Source: Chara braunii
Taxonomy: Eukaryota > Streptophyta > Charophyceae > Charales > Characeae
Assembly: GCA_003427395.1 (NCBI GenBank)
Contig: BFEA01000046.1
Span: 3,071,649-3,098,946 of the forward strand
Direction of reading: 5' to 3'
DNA length: 27,298 bases
A program made the translations under genes and the position numbers. Every line of letters starts with the position of its first letter. The first letter of the stretch is position 1. The notes below the pieces were generated by a model that made no database searches, was not told the DNA's origin, and saw nothing but the letters and a program-made list of their open reading frames with translations. Shown piece after piece: positions 1 to 8,279 of this stretch.

Positions 1-390
1 GCTTGAGAAAAGAGTTTGGCAGGATGCCCAAAAGAGAAAGGACTTGTGTAATTGGCTTTGCATGGGCTTGAGGAAAGAGTCTGGCAAGATGCCCATAAGA
101 GAAAGGACTTGTCTAATTGGCTTTACGTGGGCTTGAGAAAAGAGCCTGGCAAGATGCCCAGAAGAGAAAGGACTTGTGTAATTGGTTTTGTATAGGCTTG
201 AGAAAAGAGTGTGGCAAGATGCCCAAAAGAGAAAGGACTCGTGCAATTGCCTTTGCACGGGCTTGAGAAATGGCCTGGCGGGATGCCCGGAAGAGAAAGG
301 ACTTGTGTAAGTGGTTTGGCATGGGCTTGAGAAAGGGGCCCGACAAGATGCCCAGAAGAGAGATGCATATGAAATGGACCAAGTAATGCG
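1..390. repeat. 65-bp tandem repeat array, open at the left edge
   Basis: The word gcttgag recurs at 1, 66, 131, 196, 261 and 325, giving a period of 65 bp (last interval 64). Each unit carries a version of gcttgagaaaagag, then ggcaagatgccc, agagaaaggacttgtg and taattgg. The copies differ by scattered substitutions, and similarity fades after about 360. Because 65 is not a multiple of three, no single frame stays open through it, and the minus-strand open frames here are by-products. The array begins before the window. Confidence 0.9.
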
Positions 391-483
391 CATGTGAAGG
401 TAATTAAACCGTGCATGCGAAATTGGCAGGACTAGAGAAAGGCCGGGCGAAATGGCCCGGGAGGAATGCATGTGAATTTGGCT
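391..483. other. Degenerate spacer between the two arrays
   Basis: This short spacer still echoes both arrays: aaattggcaggactagagaaagg near 420 resembles the 65-bp unit, and gaatttggctcgagaaaat near 473 leads into the 57-bp array. I see no gene or regulatory site. Confidence 0.5.
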
Positions 484-905
484 CGAGAAAATAACGATGG
501 AAAACATGGATTGCACGGGCCGAAAGACCTGAATGGAAGAGGCATTGAAAATGATGGAAAACATGGATTGCACGGGCCGAAGAACCTGAATGGAAGAGGC
601 ATTGGAAATGATGGAAAACATGGATTGCACGGCGCGAAGGACCCGAATGGAAGAGGCATTGAAAATGACGGAAAACATAGATTGCACGGGCCGAAATACC
701 CGAATGGAAAAGGCATTGAAAATAATGGACAACATGGATTGCACGGCCCGAAGGACCCGTTGGAAGGGGCATTGAGAATGACGGAAAGCATGGATTGCAC
801 TGGCCGAAGGACCCGAATGAAAGGGGCATTGAGAATGACGGAAAGCATGGATTGCACGGGCTGAAGGACCAAATGAAAGAGACACTAAAAATGATGATAG
901 CCAAA
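484..905. repeat. 57-bp tandem repeat array (about 7 copies)
   Basis: The word catgga (catag in one copy) recurs at 505, 562, 619, 676, 733, 789 and 846, a 57-bp period with one 56-bp interval. The consensus unit contains gatggaaaacatggattgcac, gggccgaaggacccgaatgg and aagaggcattgaaaat. Because 57 is 19 codons, frames that lack a stop in one unit stay open through the array. This yields a plus-strand frame 466-864 (19-residue repeat with KHGLHGPKDPNGRG) and a minus-strand frame 404-985. With several frames open at once and no start or context signal, I treat the frames as artefacts of the repeat. Confidence 0.88.
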
Positions 906-1150
906 AATGAACCTGGTTGGCATGGAATGAGAAGAGAGAAGCTTGAAGAAGGTCCTTTGACTCCCCACACCCTCCTCCGTCCCAAGGGCCGAAAACTAAA
1001 GGAAACCCTGAGAAAGGAACGGGGAATGGCAAAAAGAATCCTGGCAAGCTAACTACGCGTCTTGCCCCACCCCCTCTTCCCCTCCGTCTACCCCTTCGTT
1101 TACCCCTACTGACTGAGGACTGGTGTGAGATGAGGACATCGCGAATGAGC
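906..1150. other. Unassigned segment upstream of an LTR-type boundary
   Basis: No gene is recognised. A pyrimidine-rich stretch (about 1061-1109, ccccaccccctcttcccctcc) is followed by gatgaggacatcgcgaatgagc. Its position just before a polypurine tract and TGTCGGGACC suggests the decayed 3' end of a retrotransposon internal region. This is inferred from position only; no pol sequence is present. Confidence 0.4.
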
Positions 1151-1160
1151 GGGGGGAATG
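1151..1160 (+). promoter_or_regulatory. Candidate polypurine tract before an LTR-type TG start
   Basis: The run ggggggaatg lies directly 5' of TGTCGGGACC at 1161. In LTR retrotransposons the plus-strand primer is a purine-rich tract placed just before the 3' LTR, which begins with TG. The sequence fits this, but the LTR end and a matching second LTR were not found. Confidence 0.5.
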
Positions 1161-1162
1161 TG

Positions 1163-1182
1163 TCGGGACCGGTGGGTCCCGA
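1163..1182. repeat. Perfect 8-bp-stem inverted repeat at the unit 1 start
   Basis: TCGGGACC, loop ggtg, GGTCCCGA. The homologous site at 4527-4542 reads GGGACT, ggtg, AGTCCC, so the innermost pair is C:G here and T:A there, a paired change with the loop preserved. Confidence 0.8.
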
Positions 1183-1715
1183 GATAAGTCTTGTCCGTCG
1201 AGAGGCGGTTTACCGCAGAATTGTGCACGACAGAAAAAACCGGAGGCAAAAAGGATAGAAAGTGTTCAAGTACTGGTACGGGGGAACGTGGAGGTTGCCC
1301 GTATCGTCGAGGCCATGGACCGTGAAAAGGATTAGCGAAAAAGGCGAGCGGCAGGAGACCACAAAAAAACGGCAAAGGCGGCCGTTGTCCCAAAAGGAAG
1401 AAGGACTGCCGGGAAAAGTAATGTCAGGGGTCGCGCACCACGAGGAGAGAAAAAGGGAGGGGAAGATAGTAAGTAAGGTGCTGGCGCGTGAAGTCGTAGC
1501 CCGGGCCAAGAGGGTCACCGAAACGTAACGTCAAGACGGCCAAGGGGCCACGAGCGAAGTAAAAACCCTCGTCCGGGGAGAGCGGCGCATGGGACACGAG
1601 AAGCACAAAGGGAAGGAGGCTGCCGTAGGGCGGAAAAACGTCAAAGAGAACCCGGGACACCTTGCGGGGAGGTGTCAGAGACCACATGGGACTAAGTAAA
1701 AAATGCGGTATTCGG

Positions 1716-1760
1716 GACAAGTGTCGGCGGGACAAGTATCGGCGGGACAGGTACCGGCGG
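1716..1760 (+). repeat. 15-bp minisatellite, 3 copies
   Basis: Three consecutive units gacaagtgtcggcgg, gacaagtatcggcgg and gacaggtaccggcgg. The equivalent position in unit 2 (5078-5180) carries a different, 26-bp expansion of related sequence. Confidence 0.8.
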
Positions 1761-1851
1761 GGCCACTAGCAGGACAAGTGGCGGGGACTCGTGACGTCCT
1801 TAGGGAAAATTGACGCACGGCGTGTGGTGTAAATAATTAAAGCAAGTTGCG

Positions 1852-1876
1852 CCGTCATGATCGGAGATCTTGACGG
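1852..1876. repeat. CCGTC-family hairpin, copy 1
   Basis: Arms CCGTCATGATC and GATCTTGACGG pair at 10 of 11 positions around a 3-nt loop. It is followed by a conserved attagcaccactagtgg context shared with the copies at 3286, 5249 and 6613. Confidence 0.75.
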
Positions 1877-1967
1877 TCAAAAATATTAGCACCACTAGTG
1901 GAAGCAAGAGGGAAGGCCAAAAGAAAAAAAATAAAAACAAAGAAACAAGTAGTGGAAGGCATGGGAG

Positions 1968-1989
1968 CAATCCGAAAAATCTTGGATTG
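1968..1989. repeat. Short inverted repeat of the AGTCCG/AATCCG family
   Basis: CAATCC and GGATTG flank gaaaaatctt. A second member follows at 2131-2150 (AGTCC..GGACT), about 160 bp away, the spacing seen for other pairs in this block. Confidence 0.6.
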
Positions 1990-2317
1990 ATCTCCCCCAA
2001 GAAAATGGAGCCGGAAGAGGCTCCACAAGAAAAGTAGGCCTCCGGTGGAAAATCGAAGTGTGGGCGCCCGCCGTTTGGGAGAGAGGGGGGCAAACGGGAG
2101 CTGTTGTGGGCATGAGAAGGCCACAAGTGGAGTCCGAAAAATAATGGACTGCTCCTTGAGTATGGAAAGGGTCAAAACTAAGAGGAAAAACCTACAAAAG
2201 GGTCTTAACGGCTAGTTGACACTTGGCATGCAAAAGGAAAAGGAAAAAGAAAAAGAACAAGAAAATGGAAGGTGAGAGGGAATGAGTGAGTTGGCCGTCA
2301 GTAAGGACTGCAGCAAG

Positions 2318-2337
2318 TAGGGACTGGCAAGTCCCTA
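2318..2337. repeat. GGGAC-family hairpin, perfect 8-bp stem
   Basis: TAGGGACT, loop ggca, AGTCCCTA. Relatives lie at 3783-3800 (TAGGGACT, ggca, GGTCCC), 4527-4542 and 7111-7128; the member near 5725 is degenerate. Confidence 0.75.
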
Positions 2338-2705
2338 TTGTCCACAAATGGAGAGAAAAGAAAAGAACAAAAAAAGAAAAGAAAAAGAGAAAAAGAAAAG
2401 AAAAGACAAAAGGGCACTAACAGCAAAAAACGGTCATTTGGGGAGATGCATCCGTGACCAGATTTGTTATGGAATATAGCGGTTACAAAGGACTTTGATT
2501 TTCGTTGATTTTTGCAGAGAAAATCAAAGAAAATCAAGGGCCCTTGCAACCGAAAAATAACGGATTACCTAGGGGAGGCCAAACATATGTTTTAGGTGCA
2601 CCGGGAACCAAAATGGAGACCGGATGCACTTGGAAGTTGGTGACTTCTTTTTCTTTCAATCAGGGGCTAGTTGTAGGACATTGGGACTATGAAAATGGCC
2701 CCTAT

Positions 2706-2731
2706 TGCAGTCCGAGTTACAACGGACTGCA
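2706..2731. repeat. AGTCCG-family hairpin, perfect 9-bp stem
   Basis: TGCAGTCCG, loop agttacaa, CGGACTGCA. The partner of the pair is at 2869-2892 (gtAGTCCG..CGGACTgc), about 165 bp downstream. The segment between the two hairpins repeats the preceding ~175 bp, including gttttaggtgcatccgg and ttcattttcttt. Confidence 0.8.
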
Positions 2732-3285
2732 TAGGGAGGGGAAAACACATGTTTTAGGTGCATCCGGAACCAATATTGAGCCCGGGTGCACTTGGGAATT
2801 TAACGCTTCATTTTCTTTTGGCATGAGGCTTGTTGTGGGGCTATGTGACTGGGAAATTAGCCATGACTGTAGTCCGAGAAATAGCGGACTGCATGGGGAT
2901 GCCTAGGCCAAGAGAAAATGAGCCACGGCATGCCCAAGAGGCTAGAAGATGGCGTCGTCGGCATACGGGAGCATGACTGCAAATGGTGATGGCAAGGCGG
3001 GGGCTCCGCGACCGGGAATGATCGGCGTGCCCGAAATATATGGGAAGAATGGTTTGGGGCTGTTGGGGACAAGGGGAGTCCCAAATAAAAATGGGATGTC
3101 AACCAGAGTGATGTCGGGGACTAAATGGGCCCAAATAAAAATTTGTGAAAATTGGGAACTGACGACGACACCGCCAGCGGGACAAAAAAAAAAATGGGAG
3201 TAGCGCAGGGAAGCGGCTGGGACTTGAGGTGTCCCAAGGAGAACTATAAGCCAATGAAGAGAGTGGGTGCGCGAGGTCAACGGCA

Positions 3286-3310
3286 CCGTCAAAATCAAAG
3301 ATTTTGACTG
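3286..3310. repeat. CCGTC-family hairpin, copy 2
   Basis: CCGTCAAAATC, loop aaa, GATTTTGACTG. Compared with the copy at 5249, an A:T pair replaces a G:C pair at the same stem position (CAAAAT/ATTTTG against CAAGAT/ATCTTG). Confidence 0.75.
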
Positions 3311-3411
3311 TGGGAAAATATTTGCACCGCTAGTGCAAGCACAAGTGGAGCCCAAACGAGAGGACCGGGGGTGAAAACAAGGAAAAGTGAGTGGGGAGGG
3401 GGCTGCCCAGC

Positions 3412-3431
3412 AGTCCGAGATATCTCGAACT
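3412..3431. repeat. Near-perfect 20-bp palindrome of the AGTCCG family
   Basis: AGTCCGAGAT followed directly by ATCTCGAACT, with one mismatched pair in ten. The counterpart in unit 2 is 6740-6759 (AGTCCG..CGGACT), less symmetrical in the centre. Confidence 0.7.
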
Positions 3432-4373
3432 AGCTAGGCATAGGAAAATAAGAGCCCATGGGGACCATGCAAGGAAAAGACTGGCAAAAAATTAATCGGA
3501 ACCAAGGGGGCTCAAAATTGAGACTAACAGGAGCAAAATGAGCCCCCTATGAGCACGGGCATGCCACTTTGGAAATCCGAGATATAACGGTCAACAGCCG
3601 GCAATAAAGCTGACTATGAATGAGGTTATAAGGCCTAGAAAGAGAATGCACAGCTATTTGACACTTGTCACAGTAAGAATAAAAAAGAAAGAAAAAAAAA
3701 AAAAAGAGAAATAGTGGGAAAATGAGACAAAACGGGAGAAAAGGGATGAGGAGGATGTGCCGGCCTATTGGGACTGTTGCAGTAGGGACTGGCAGGTCCC
3801 AATGATGACCACATCCCTCCTAGGATGAGGGAAGACAGTCCGGATTATAGAGATATGGCCCTTGGGACCATATATTCACAATATCTGAATTAAAAAGAAG
3901 AAAATGAGAGAAAATGTAAAAGGAAAATAACCGGTTTATTTTCTAGCCATGGATTTGAGATCAGATCTAATGGAGCAGAGAAAACAACCGTTTTTTGTGG
4001 GCCAGCCCAAAATGACTAGCTCCGGAATGAGGTGACAGCCCAAGATGGAAAGATACAAAAGAGAGAAAAAGACGGAACTGTGCATTTGGCCCAAAAAGGG
4101 AGCCAGATGCACCAAAAATTAAAAAATTGAGCTTATGGGCTCAAATTTGAAGCAAGCACCACCATAGTTAGCTCGGAATAATGCTGGCCTTGGATCTCAG
4201 CCTGATCCAAGGCTGAAAATGTGCCGCCACATTAAAAAATGCTTCGCCCTAATCAGAATAAGTCGAGAAAAGGACTTACAAGGTATTTTTCTCTCAAGTA
4301 GGCTGTCCCTTGGGCCTTGGACTCAAGGGGCAACATTTTTCAAGTGGCATGAGGCTGAAAGGAGGCCCAAGGG

Positions 4374-4406
4374 GCAGTCCGAGTTGGTACCAACCACTCA
4401 GACTGC
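4374..4406. repeat. AGTCCG-family hairpin with nested palindrome
   Basis: Outer arms GCAGTCCGAG and CTCAGACTGC match at 9 of 10 positions. Inside them lies the perfect 12-bp palindrome GTTGGTACCAAC. The homologous site at 7660-7692 has a perfect outer stem. Confidence 0.75.
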
Positions 4407-4526
4407 ATGTACCTCACCGAAATGAGGCCCAGGTGCCCCCGGAGAGGCCTAGTTGTGAAAATTGGTCGTGGGGGTACCTCGGTTCACTATGGGGCATATA
4501 GGGAGGCCCACGGGCTGGCCGGTGTA

Positions 4527-4542
4527 GGGACTGGTGAGTCCC
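4527..4542. repeat. GGGAC-family hairpin at the unit 2 start
   Basis: GGGACT, loop ggtg, AGTCCC. It is homologous to 1163-1182 with a compensated pair. Confidence 0.75.
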
Positions 4543-5077
4543 GAATAACTTCCCATCACTCCAGAGACCAAATATGGACGAACTGTGCACAAAAGAAAAA
4601 TCGAGAGTGAGACGAGATAAGGGATTAGGCCGCAGGAGGAAGTAATGCCCTGGGGCGAGAACCATAGAGGGAAAGAACTAAGCGGCAGCAAGCGAATGAG
4701 CGCAAGAACAGGGGCACATAGAACATAGCACGAGGCCGGGAGGGCCATCGGAATGCAATAAGACTAAGCCCAAAGGACTCTTTGAACTAGCAATTGCAGC
4801 GCGACAGCAATAAGGAAATGAGGAAGTCGAGGGATGGGCGGCCAGAAGCCGCGGGAAGCCAGGAAATGAGGGGTCAACGTAGGGGCCACCTACGGGAGCC
4901 TCGGAGCGGAGGCCCACGACCAAAGGGATCGGCACGCATAAGGCGCGAGGAAAGACTAAGGAGAGGGGTCGCTATGGGGCGACAAGACGCCCAAGGGGCA
5001 TGGGACACCTTGGGGAAAGGCACCCGGGGACACGTGGGACTAAGTAAAAATAATGGCATCCGGGGCGAAATGTGTCA

Positions 5078-5180
5078 GGGACCACCGACGGGACTAAGAG
5101 AGGGGACCGCCGACAGGACTAAGTGTCGGGGACCACCGGCGGGACTAAGTGTCGGGGACCACCGACAGGACAAGTGGCGG
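5078..5180 (+). repeat. 26-bp minisatellite, about 4 copies
   Basis: Units containing ggaccaccgacgggactaagtg recur with gacc at 5080, 5105, 5131 and 5157. Two of them contain TGTCGGGGACC, which closely resembles the LTR-type start at 1161. Confidence 0.8.
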
Positions 5181-5248
5181 GGACATGTGAAAGTCCCAAG
5201 AAGGAACGACAGCACCGCATGAGGGAAAAATAATAAATGCAAGGTGCA

Positions 5249-5272
5249 CCGTCAAGATCGACATCTTGACGG
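5249..5272. repeat. CCGTC-family hairpin, copy 3 (perfect 10-bp stem)
   Basis: CCGTCAAGAT, loop cgac, ATCTTGACGG. It is the most symmetrical of the four copies. Another inverted repeat follows at about 5287-5313 (caccactag..ctagtggtg). Confidence 0.8.
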
Positions 5273-5533
5273 CCAAGAATATTAGCACCACTAGGGCAAG
5301 TACTAGTGGTGACAAACGGGAAGGTCAAAAGGAAAAGGAAAAGTAAAGAAAACTGAAGTGGGAGGCATGGGAGCAATCCGAAAAATCTCGGATCAACCTC
5401 TCTCAAGAAAATAGAGTCAAATAGGACCCCATGTGAAAAATAGCCCTCCGGGAGAAAATCAAGGTAGGAGGGACCATTGTGGGAGAAATGTAGGAGTAAA
5501 AGGAGGCTCCCATAGGCATGGAAATGCCATTAT

Positions 5534-5559
5534 TGCAGTCCGAGAAATAACGGGCTGCA
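5534..5559. repeat. AGTCCG-family hairpin with one G-T wobble
   Basis: TGCAGTCCG, loop agaaataa, CGGGCTGCA. Eight Watson-Crick pairs and one G-T. It pairs in spacing with ATCCG..CGGAT at 5376-5393. Confidence 0.65.
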
Positions 5560-6088
5560 CCTTGGGCAGGGTCAAAACTAAGAGGAACAGGCTAGAAAAC
5601 GGCCTTAACGGCCACTTGACACTTGACATGCTAGAAAAAAGAGAGAAAATAAAAGAAAACGGGGGAGAATAAGACAAAAAAAGTGAGAGGGAGTGATTGA
5701 GTTGGCCGTTAGTAGGGACTGCCATGTGTAGGGACTGGCAGATTCATACTGTCCAAGAAAGGAAAAGAAAAGAAAAGAAAAGAAAAGAGAAAAAGTCCTT
5801 AACGGTAAAAAACGGTCACTTGGGGAGATTCATCCGTGACCAGATTCATTATGGAATANNGCGGTTACAAAGGACTTTAATTTTCTTTGATTTTTGCAGA
5901 GAAAATCAAAGAAAATCAAGGCCTCTTGCAACCGGAATAAAATGGAATACATGCATGAGGAGAAACACATTTTTTAAAAGCATCCGGAGTCAAAATCAAG
6001 TCCCGATGCACTTGGGAATTGACCGTTTCTTTTTCTTTTGAGTAAGTGTTAGTTGTGGGGCATTGGGGCTAGGGAATTGACCCTCATA

Positions 6089-6112
6089 GCAGTCCGAGTT
6101 GCAACGGACTGC
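6089..6112. repeat. AGTCCG-family hairpin, perfect 8-bp stem
   Basis: GCAGTCCG, loop agttgcaa, CGGACTGC. The partner at 6249-6274 is TGCAGTCC..GGACTGCA. Together they match 2706-2731 and 2869-2892 of unit 1. Confidence 0.75.
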
Positions 6113-6612
6113 ATAGGGGAGAAAAAACACATGTTCTAGGTGCATCCGGAGCCAATATGGAGCCCGGATGCACTAGAAAATCCAACGCTTCATTTTCTTT
6201 TAACATGGGGCAAGTTGTGGGGCTGTGGGTATAGAAGACAGCCATGACTGCAGTCCGAGAAATTATGGACTGCATGGGGATGCCAAGGTCAAGGTGGAAT
6301 GGGCTACGGCGAGCCCGGAAGGCTAGAAAGGAGCAATTTCGGCAAGGGGGCAAGTAAAGACAGTAAACGGCAACAGTGAGATTAGATCTCACGGCCTAGA
6401 AAAATCAGCACACATGTACAAATGATGGGACCACCAAGGGTAAGGGGGCCCCAAAATAAAAATGAGAGGCTATCCGAAATGTTGTTGGGGGCCAAATGGG
6501 TCCAAATAATAAAAATTGGAAAAACGGGACATGCGCCGGCAGGACCGCCGGCGGGGACTTGGGGTGTCCCAAGAGAACCGTGAGCAAGCACAATTTGTGC
6601 AAGCAAACGGCA

Positions 6613-6637
6613 CCGTCGAGATCAAGGATCTAGACGG
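6613..6637. repeat. CCGTC-family hairpin, copy 4
   Basis: CCGTCGAGATC, loop aag, GATCTAGACGG. Ten of eleven pairs match. Confidence 0.7.
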
Positions 6638-7095
6638 TGGAAAATATTATAACCACTAGTGCAAGCACTAAGTGGGAGCAAGTGGGAGAGTCATGGGAAA
6701 AAGAAAAGTAAAATAATAATGTTGAGAAGGATTCCCAGCAGTCCGGGATACCTCGGACTAGCTAGGCATAAGAAAATAGAGCCTAGAGAGGCTCAACTTT
6801 AGAAAAAGGCTGCCCTTAGAAAATCGGAGCAAAAGGGGCTAAAAAATGGGCAAACGGGAGCAAAATGGAGCCCCCTAGGAGCATGGGGGTGCCATTGTTG
6901 GAATCCGAGATGTAACGGTCAAGTAACAACCATGAACCTGACCTTGAATGAGACCTTAGGGCCTAGAAAGAGGGTGTACAGCAATTTGACACTTGTCACA
7001 ACTGAAATAAAAGAAAAAGAAAGAAAAATGAGAGGAAAAAGAGGGAGAATGAGACAAAAAGAGGAGAAAAGAGTGGACGAGAGTGTGTCGGCCTA

Positions 7096-7130
7096 TTGGG
7101 ACCTACACAGTAGGGACTGGTAGGTCCCAA
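7096..7130. repeat. Perfect 10-bp-arm inverted repeat of the GGGAC family
   Basis: TTGGGACCTA and TAGGTCCCAA flank a 15-nt loop that itself holds tagggact, giving an alternative stem at 7111-7128. The unit 1 equivalent at 3768-3802 keeps a shorter TTGGGAC..GTCCCAA pairing. Confidence 0.75.
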
Positions 7131-7659
7131 CTATGACCTGCTCAATAAAATCCGAATTAAAATGCTGAAAATGAGAGAAAATGCAAAAAGAAATTGACCG
7201 GTTTTCTTTTGGGTCATGAATCTGTGATCAGATCTCATTGTAGAGAGAAACTAGGCGTTTTTTGTGGACCAGCTCAAAACGGCTAGCTCCGGAATGAGGT
7301 GGCAGCCCAAAATGGAAAGAAACAAAAGAGGGAAAATAACAAAACTGTGCATTTGGTCCAAAAAGAGAGCTAGATGCACCAAAAATTGAAAAACTGGACT
7401 TAGGGGCTCAAAATTGAAGCAAGGGCTATTAGGGGGTAGCTCGGATTATTGCTGGCTTTGGATCTCAGCCAGATCCAAGGCTGAAAATGCGCCGCCATAT
7501 AGAAAAATGCTCCGGCCTACTCATAAGAGGCCGGAACTTGAAAAAATCGAGAAAAAGACTCACAACGCCTTTTTCTTTCAAGTAAAAATGCCCCTTGGGC
7601 ACTAGGACCCAAGGAGGCAGTATTTGTGAGGCAAAAAGGAGGCCTGAGTAGGCCAAGAG

Positions 7660-7692
7660 GCAGTCCGAGTTGGTGCCAACCACTCGGACTGC
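7660..7692. repeat. AGTCCG-family hairpin, perfect 10-bp stem
   Basis: GCAGTCCGAG and CTCGGACTGC enclose GTTGG.CCAAC. It is homologous to 4374-4406. Confidence 0.8.
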
Positions 7693-7805
7693 ATGTACTT
7701 GGCCAAAATGCGGCCCAGGTACCTCCAGGAGGGCCTAGTGAGAAAATTTTGCCTTGGGGGTACCTCGGTTCACCTCAAGGCTCATGGGGAGGCTCATGGG
7801 CTGGC

Positions 7806-7848
7806 CGGACTGCTGGTTTCAGCCTACATAAGCTGAGGATGCAGTCCG
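7806..7848 (+). promoter_or_regulatory. TATA-like motif in the loop of a two-part hairpin
   Basis: Outer arms CGGACTGC (7806-7813) and GCAGTCCG (7841-7848) enclose inner arms TCAGC (7819-7823) and GCTGA (7832-7836). The loop 7824-7831 reads ctacataa, a weak match to the plant TATA box. The outer arms are the same motif that recurs as hairpins through 1968-7692. If this is an LTR core promoter, transcription would start near 7855-7860. The promoter role is inferred. Confidence 0.4.
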
Positions 7849-8256
7849 CCACTCTCACATTTGCATGAGGAGTGTCCATGCTGCCCAAGTGAGCTCNCAG
7901 GAGCATCTTTGCACTTGGAGTGAGGAGGGAGGAACCCATGCTAGTGGGAGAGCTTAGAGGAGACTAGGAGGTAGTGGGGAGAACTCTAGAGGATAGTGAT
8001 GGTGGGAGAGACACTTGGAAGGTGATCCGCCATATCCCTCCTGGGTGTAGGAGAGAAGGAGAGGCTAGAGGAGCCCCATTAGCCCTCATAGAGGGGAGGA
8101 CTTCATAGCCATACCTGGGGGAGTTTGCCATAGCCTGAGAGAAAGCAAGGGAGAAGGGGAGAAGGGCTTAGAGAAGAAGGAAGCCATAGCCAAGAGGGAA
8201 TTGTGCAAGGAGAGGAAGCTTCATCAAAAGGACACCAACATCAAGGAATCAACAAG
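7849..8256 (+). other. Leader-like non-coding stretch ending at a possible splice donor
   Basis: The sequence is purine-rich, with no substantial open frame and repeated gaggag, ctagagga and ggagag words. One N lies at 7897. It ends in caacaag|gtgagag at 8256/8257, a good match to a plant 5' splice site. It could be R-U5 plus leader of the element whose U3-like block precedes it. No acceptor could be assigned. Confidence 0.35.
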
Positions 8257-8279
8257 GTGAGAGGAAGGAACAGGCTTCT

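Larger units (their letters stand above)
1161..4522 (+). repeat. Unit 1 of a ~3.3-kb tandem duplication; possible LTR U3
   Basis: This 3362-bp unit starts TGTCGGGACCGG and is collinear with 4523-7808. Anchors: 1161 with 4523; gggactaagtaaaaa near 1688 with 5036; the CCGTC hairpin at 1852 with 5249; gcagagaaaatcaaag at 2514 with 5896; the CCGTC hairpin at 3286 with 6613; gctccggaatgaggtg near 4020 with 7285; and gggctggccgg ending at 4522 with 7808. Inside it, 1852-2340 and 3286-3800 are related to each other, and about 2540-2720 and 2710-2890 repeat again, so the structure is nested. No frame longer than about 140 codons is convincing. The TG start after a polypurine tract suggests LTR U3; this is inference. 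Confidence 0.75.
4523..7808 (+). repeat. Unit 2 of the ~3.3-kb tandem duplication; possible LTR U3
   Basis: This 3286-bp unit begins TGTAGGGACTGG directly after gggctggccgg and is collinear with unit 1 throughout. Differences are substitutions, small indels and independent minisatellite growth. Unlike unit 1, its end runs on into a TATA-like hairpin and leader-like sequence (7806 onward), so unit 1 lacks that downstream portion. This fits a duplication inside a U3 better than two complete LTRs in tandem. Two Ns occur at 5859-5860. Apparent open frames here (for example near 4794-5222) sit in G-rich repeat sequence, have no recognisable domain, and I do not call them. Confidence 0.75.

Noticed and set aside
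1-360. CRISPR-like array
   Set aside because: The units are contiguous 65-bp repeats without unique spacers, in a eukaryotic context.
404-985. Minus-strand 193-codon and plus-strand 132-codon open frames
   Set aside because: They are generated by the 57-bp repeat, whose length is a multiple of three; several frames are open at once with no other gene signal.
3160-3200. Hammerhead-ribozyme core around ctgacga
   Set aside because: The CTGANGA word is present, but the matching GAAA and three-stem arrangement are not.
4794-5222. 142-codon plus-strand Arg/Gly-rich ORF
   Set aside because: It lies across the 26-bp minisatellite of unit 2; the homologous part of unit 1 does not keep the frame.
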